Of a DNA stretch of 15,430 nt, positions 14,678 to 15,430 are shown one piece after another; the first letter of the stretch is position 1, and the number at the start of each line of letters is the position of its first letter. The notes under the pieces are model-generated. The model saw only the letters and a program-made list of their open reading frames with translations, was not told the origin of the DNA and did not search any database. Source of the stretch: Smithella sp. UBA2180 (GTDB lineage Bacteria; Desulfobacterota; Syntrophia; Syntrophales; Smithellaceae); contig DCVU01000041.1 in the NCBI GenBank assembly GCA_002327415.1, positions 16,333 through 31,762 on the forward strand. The letters are read 5' to 3'. The position numbers and the translations under genes were made by a program.

Positions 14678-15430
14678 ATGAATTATCCAACTATCCCGAT
14701 GATCGATATAGATGCTGCCAAAAAGGCGGAAGCAAGACAAAACAAGTTAACCAAACCAGCCGGGAGTCTTGGCAGGCTGGAAGAAATTTCCATCCAATTG
14801 GCCGGAATGAAAGCTGATCCATGTCCCAAAGTTGACCGTAAAGCGGTAATCGTTATGGCTGCTGACCACGGTGTTGCGCTGGAAGGCGTCAGCGCTTTTC
14901 CCGCTGAAGTCACACCGCAAATGGTGTTGAATTTTTTGCAAGGCGGCGCCGCCATCAATGTGCTGGCACGCCAGGCCGGAGCCGGCGTGACCATTGTCGA
15001 TATCGGCGTGGCCTCCGATTTTGATCCATCCCTGCCCGGTTTGTTGCACCGCAAAATAGCCCACGGAACGCGCAATATGGCCAAAGGCCCGGCCATGACT
15101 GTTGCCGAAGCTGAAAAAGCGATTGCTACCGGCATAGATGTGCTGACGCAAGTCGCCGAAAAAGGTCTCGACTTGATTGCTACCGGCGATATGGGCATCG
15201 GCAACACTACACCATCCTCGGCAATTGTAGCCGTTATGACCGGGTTGCCGGTTGCCAAAGTCACTGGGCGCGGCACAGGTGTTGACGATGCCGGTCTGGC
15301 GCATAAAATTAAAATAATCGAACAGGCCATTGCTTTGAACAAACCAGATCCGAACAACGCGCTGGATGTCCTTTGCAAAGTCGGTGGTTTGGAAATTGCA
15401 GGTCTTGCCGGTGTGATGATTGCCGCCGCG
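14678..15430 (+). CDS. cobT: Nicotinate-nucleotide:DMB phosphoribosyltransferase (3' partial)
   Basis: Transfers phosphoribose from nicotinate mononucleotide to 5,6-dimethylbenzimidazole (or a related base), making the alpha-ribazole phosphate used for the lower nucleotide loop of cobalamin. The frame is open to the window edge with 251 residues; the family has about 350, so roughly 100 C-terminal residues, including the expected catalytic Glu, lie outside. Visible motifs are KPAGSLGRLEE at 26-36, AADHGV at 61-66, FLQGGAAINVLA at 86-97, GTRNM at 130-134, GDMGIGNTT at 170-178 and the GRGTGVDD segment. ATG 14678 follows AAGGA at 14667-14671 with 6-nt spacing. Placement after btuF shows that salvage or remodelling of imported corrinoid is coupled to uptake. 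More cob genes may follow outside the window. Confidence 0.96.
   Translation, partial: MNYPTIPMIDIDAAKKAEARQNKLTKPAGSLGRLEEISIQLAGMKADPCPKVDRKAVIVMAADHGVALEGVSAFPAEVTPQMVLNFLQGGAAINVLARQAGAGVTIVDIGVASDFDPSLPGLLHRKIAHGTRNMAKGPAMTVAEAEKAIATGIDVLTQVAEKGLDLIATGDMGIGNTTPSSAIVAVMTGLPVAKVTGRGTGVDDAGLAHKIKIIEQAIALNKPDPNNALDVLCKVGGLEIAGLAGVMIAAA

Noticed and set aside
14683..15378. 231-codon minus-strand frame at the right edge
   Set aside because: The + strand over the same bases encodes unmistakable CobT motifs, so the minus frame is a shadow.

Overview
The window is a chromosomal segment from a Gram-negative bacterium. It encodes an outer-membrane TonB-dependent receptor, a lipoprotein with a lipobox, and periplasmic proteins with signal peptides. 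The gene content, the propeptide-bearing Fe-S type PurF, and dense intergenic palindromic elements (arms such as GGGCTGTT/AACAGCCC and TGTCATTCCC) fit an anaerobic deltaproteobacterial (Desulfobacterota, perhaps Syntrophaceae-like) lineage. That placement is inference and not proven by the sequence. All genes that can be supported lie on the + strand.

Region 1 (1-7335) is a nucleotide and carbamoyl-phosphate block: carA (5' end cut off), guaA, carB and purF. CarA and CarB make carbamoyl phosphate for pyrimidines and arginine. GuaA makes GMP. PurF starts purine synthesis. CarA, GuaA and PurF all take ammonia from glutamine. guaA overlaps the carA stop codon by 4 bp and separates carA from carB. 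The guaA-carB gap holds a multi-hairpin repeat of about 100 bp, and a 123-bp inverted-repeat element follows purF.

Region 2 (7336-9561) looks accessory. It has an AT-rich membrane-protein gene interrupted by one in-frame TAG, a perfect 16-bp palindrome over that gene's end, a lipoprotein alpha/beta hydrolase, a small secreted DUF5329-type protein, and about 250 bp of palindromic repeats. Two of these repeats are tandem hairpins whose differences preserve base pairing.

Region 3 (9562-15430) is a cobalamin uptake and salvage cluster: btuC, btuD, a cobalamin riboswitch, btuB, btuF and cobT (3' end cut off). BtuB takes corrinoid across the outer membrane, BtuF captures it in the periplasm, BtuCD pumps it inward, and CobT activates the lower-ligand base for nucleotide-loop assembly. 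The riboswitch is internal: it lies between the inner-membrane transporter genes and the receptor, binding-protein and cobT genes.

Most of the window is recognisable metabolism and transport. I did not find a convincing new multi-gene system. The features most worth a second look are the intergenic structured repeats, the interrupted membrane gene, the compact internal riboswitch, and a Gln-to-His change beside the GuaA catalytic cysteine.
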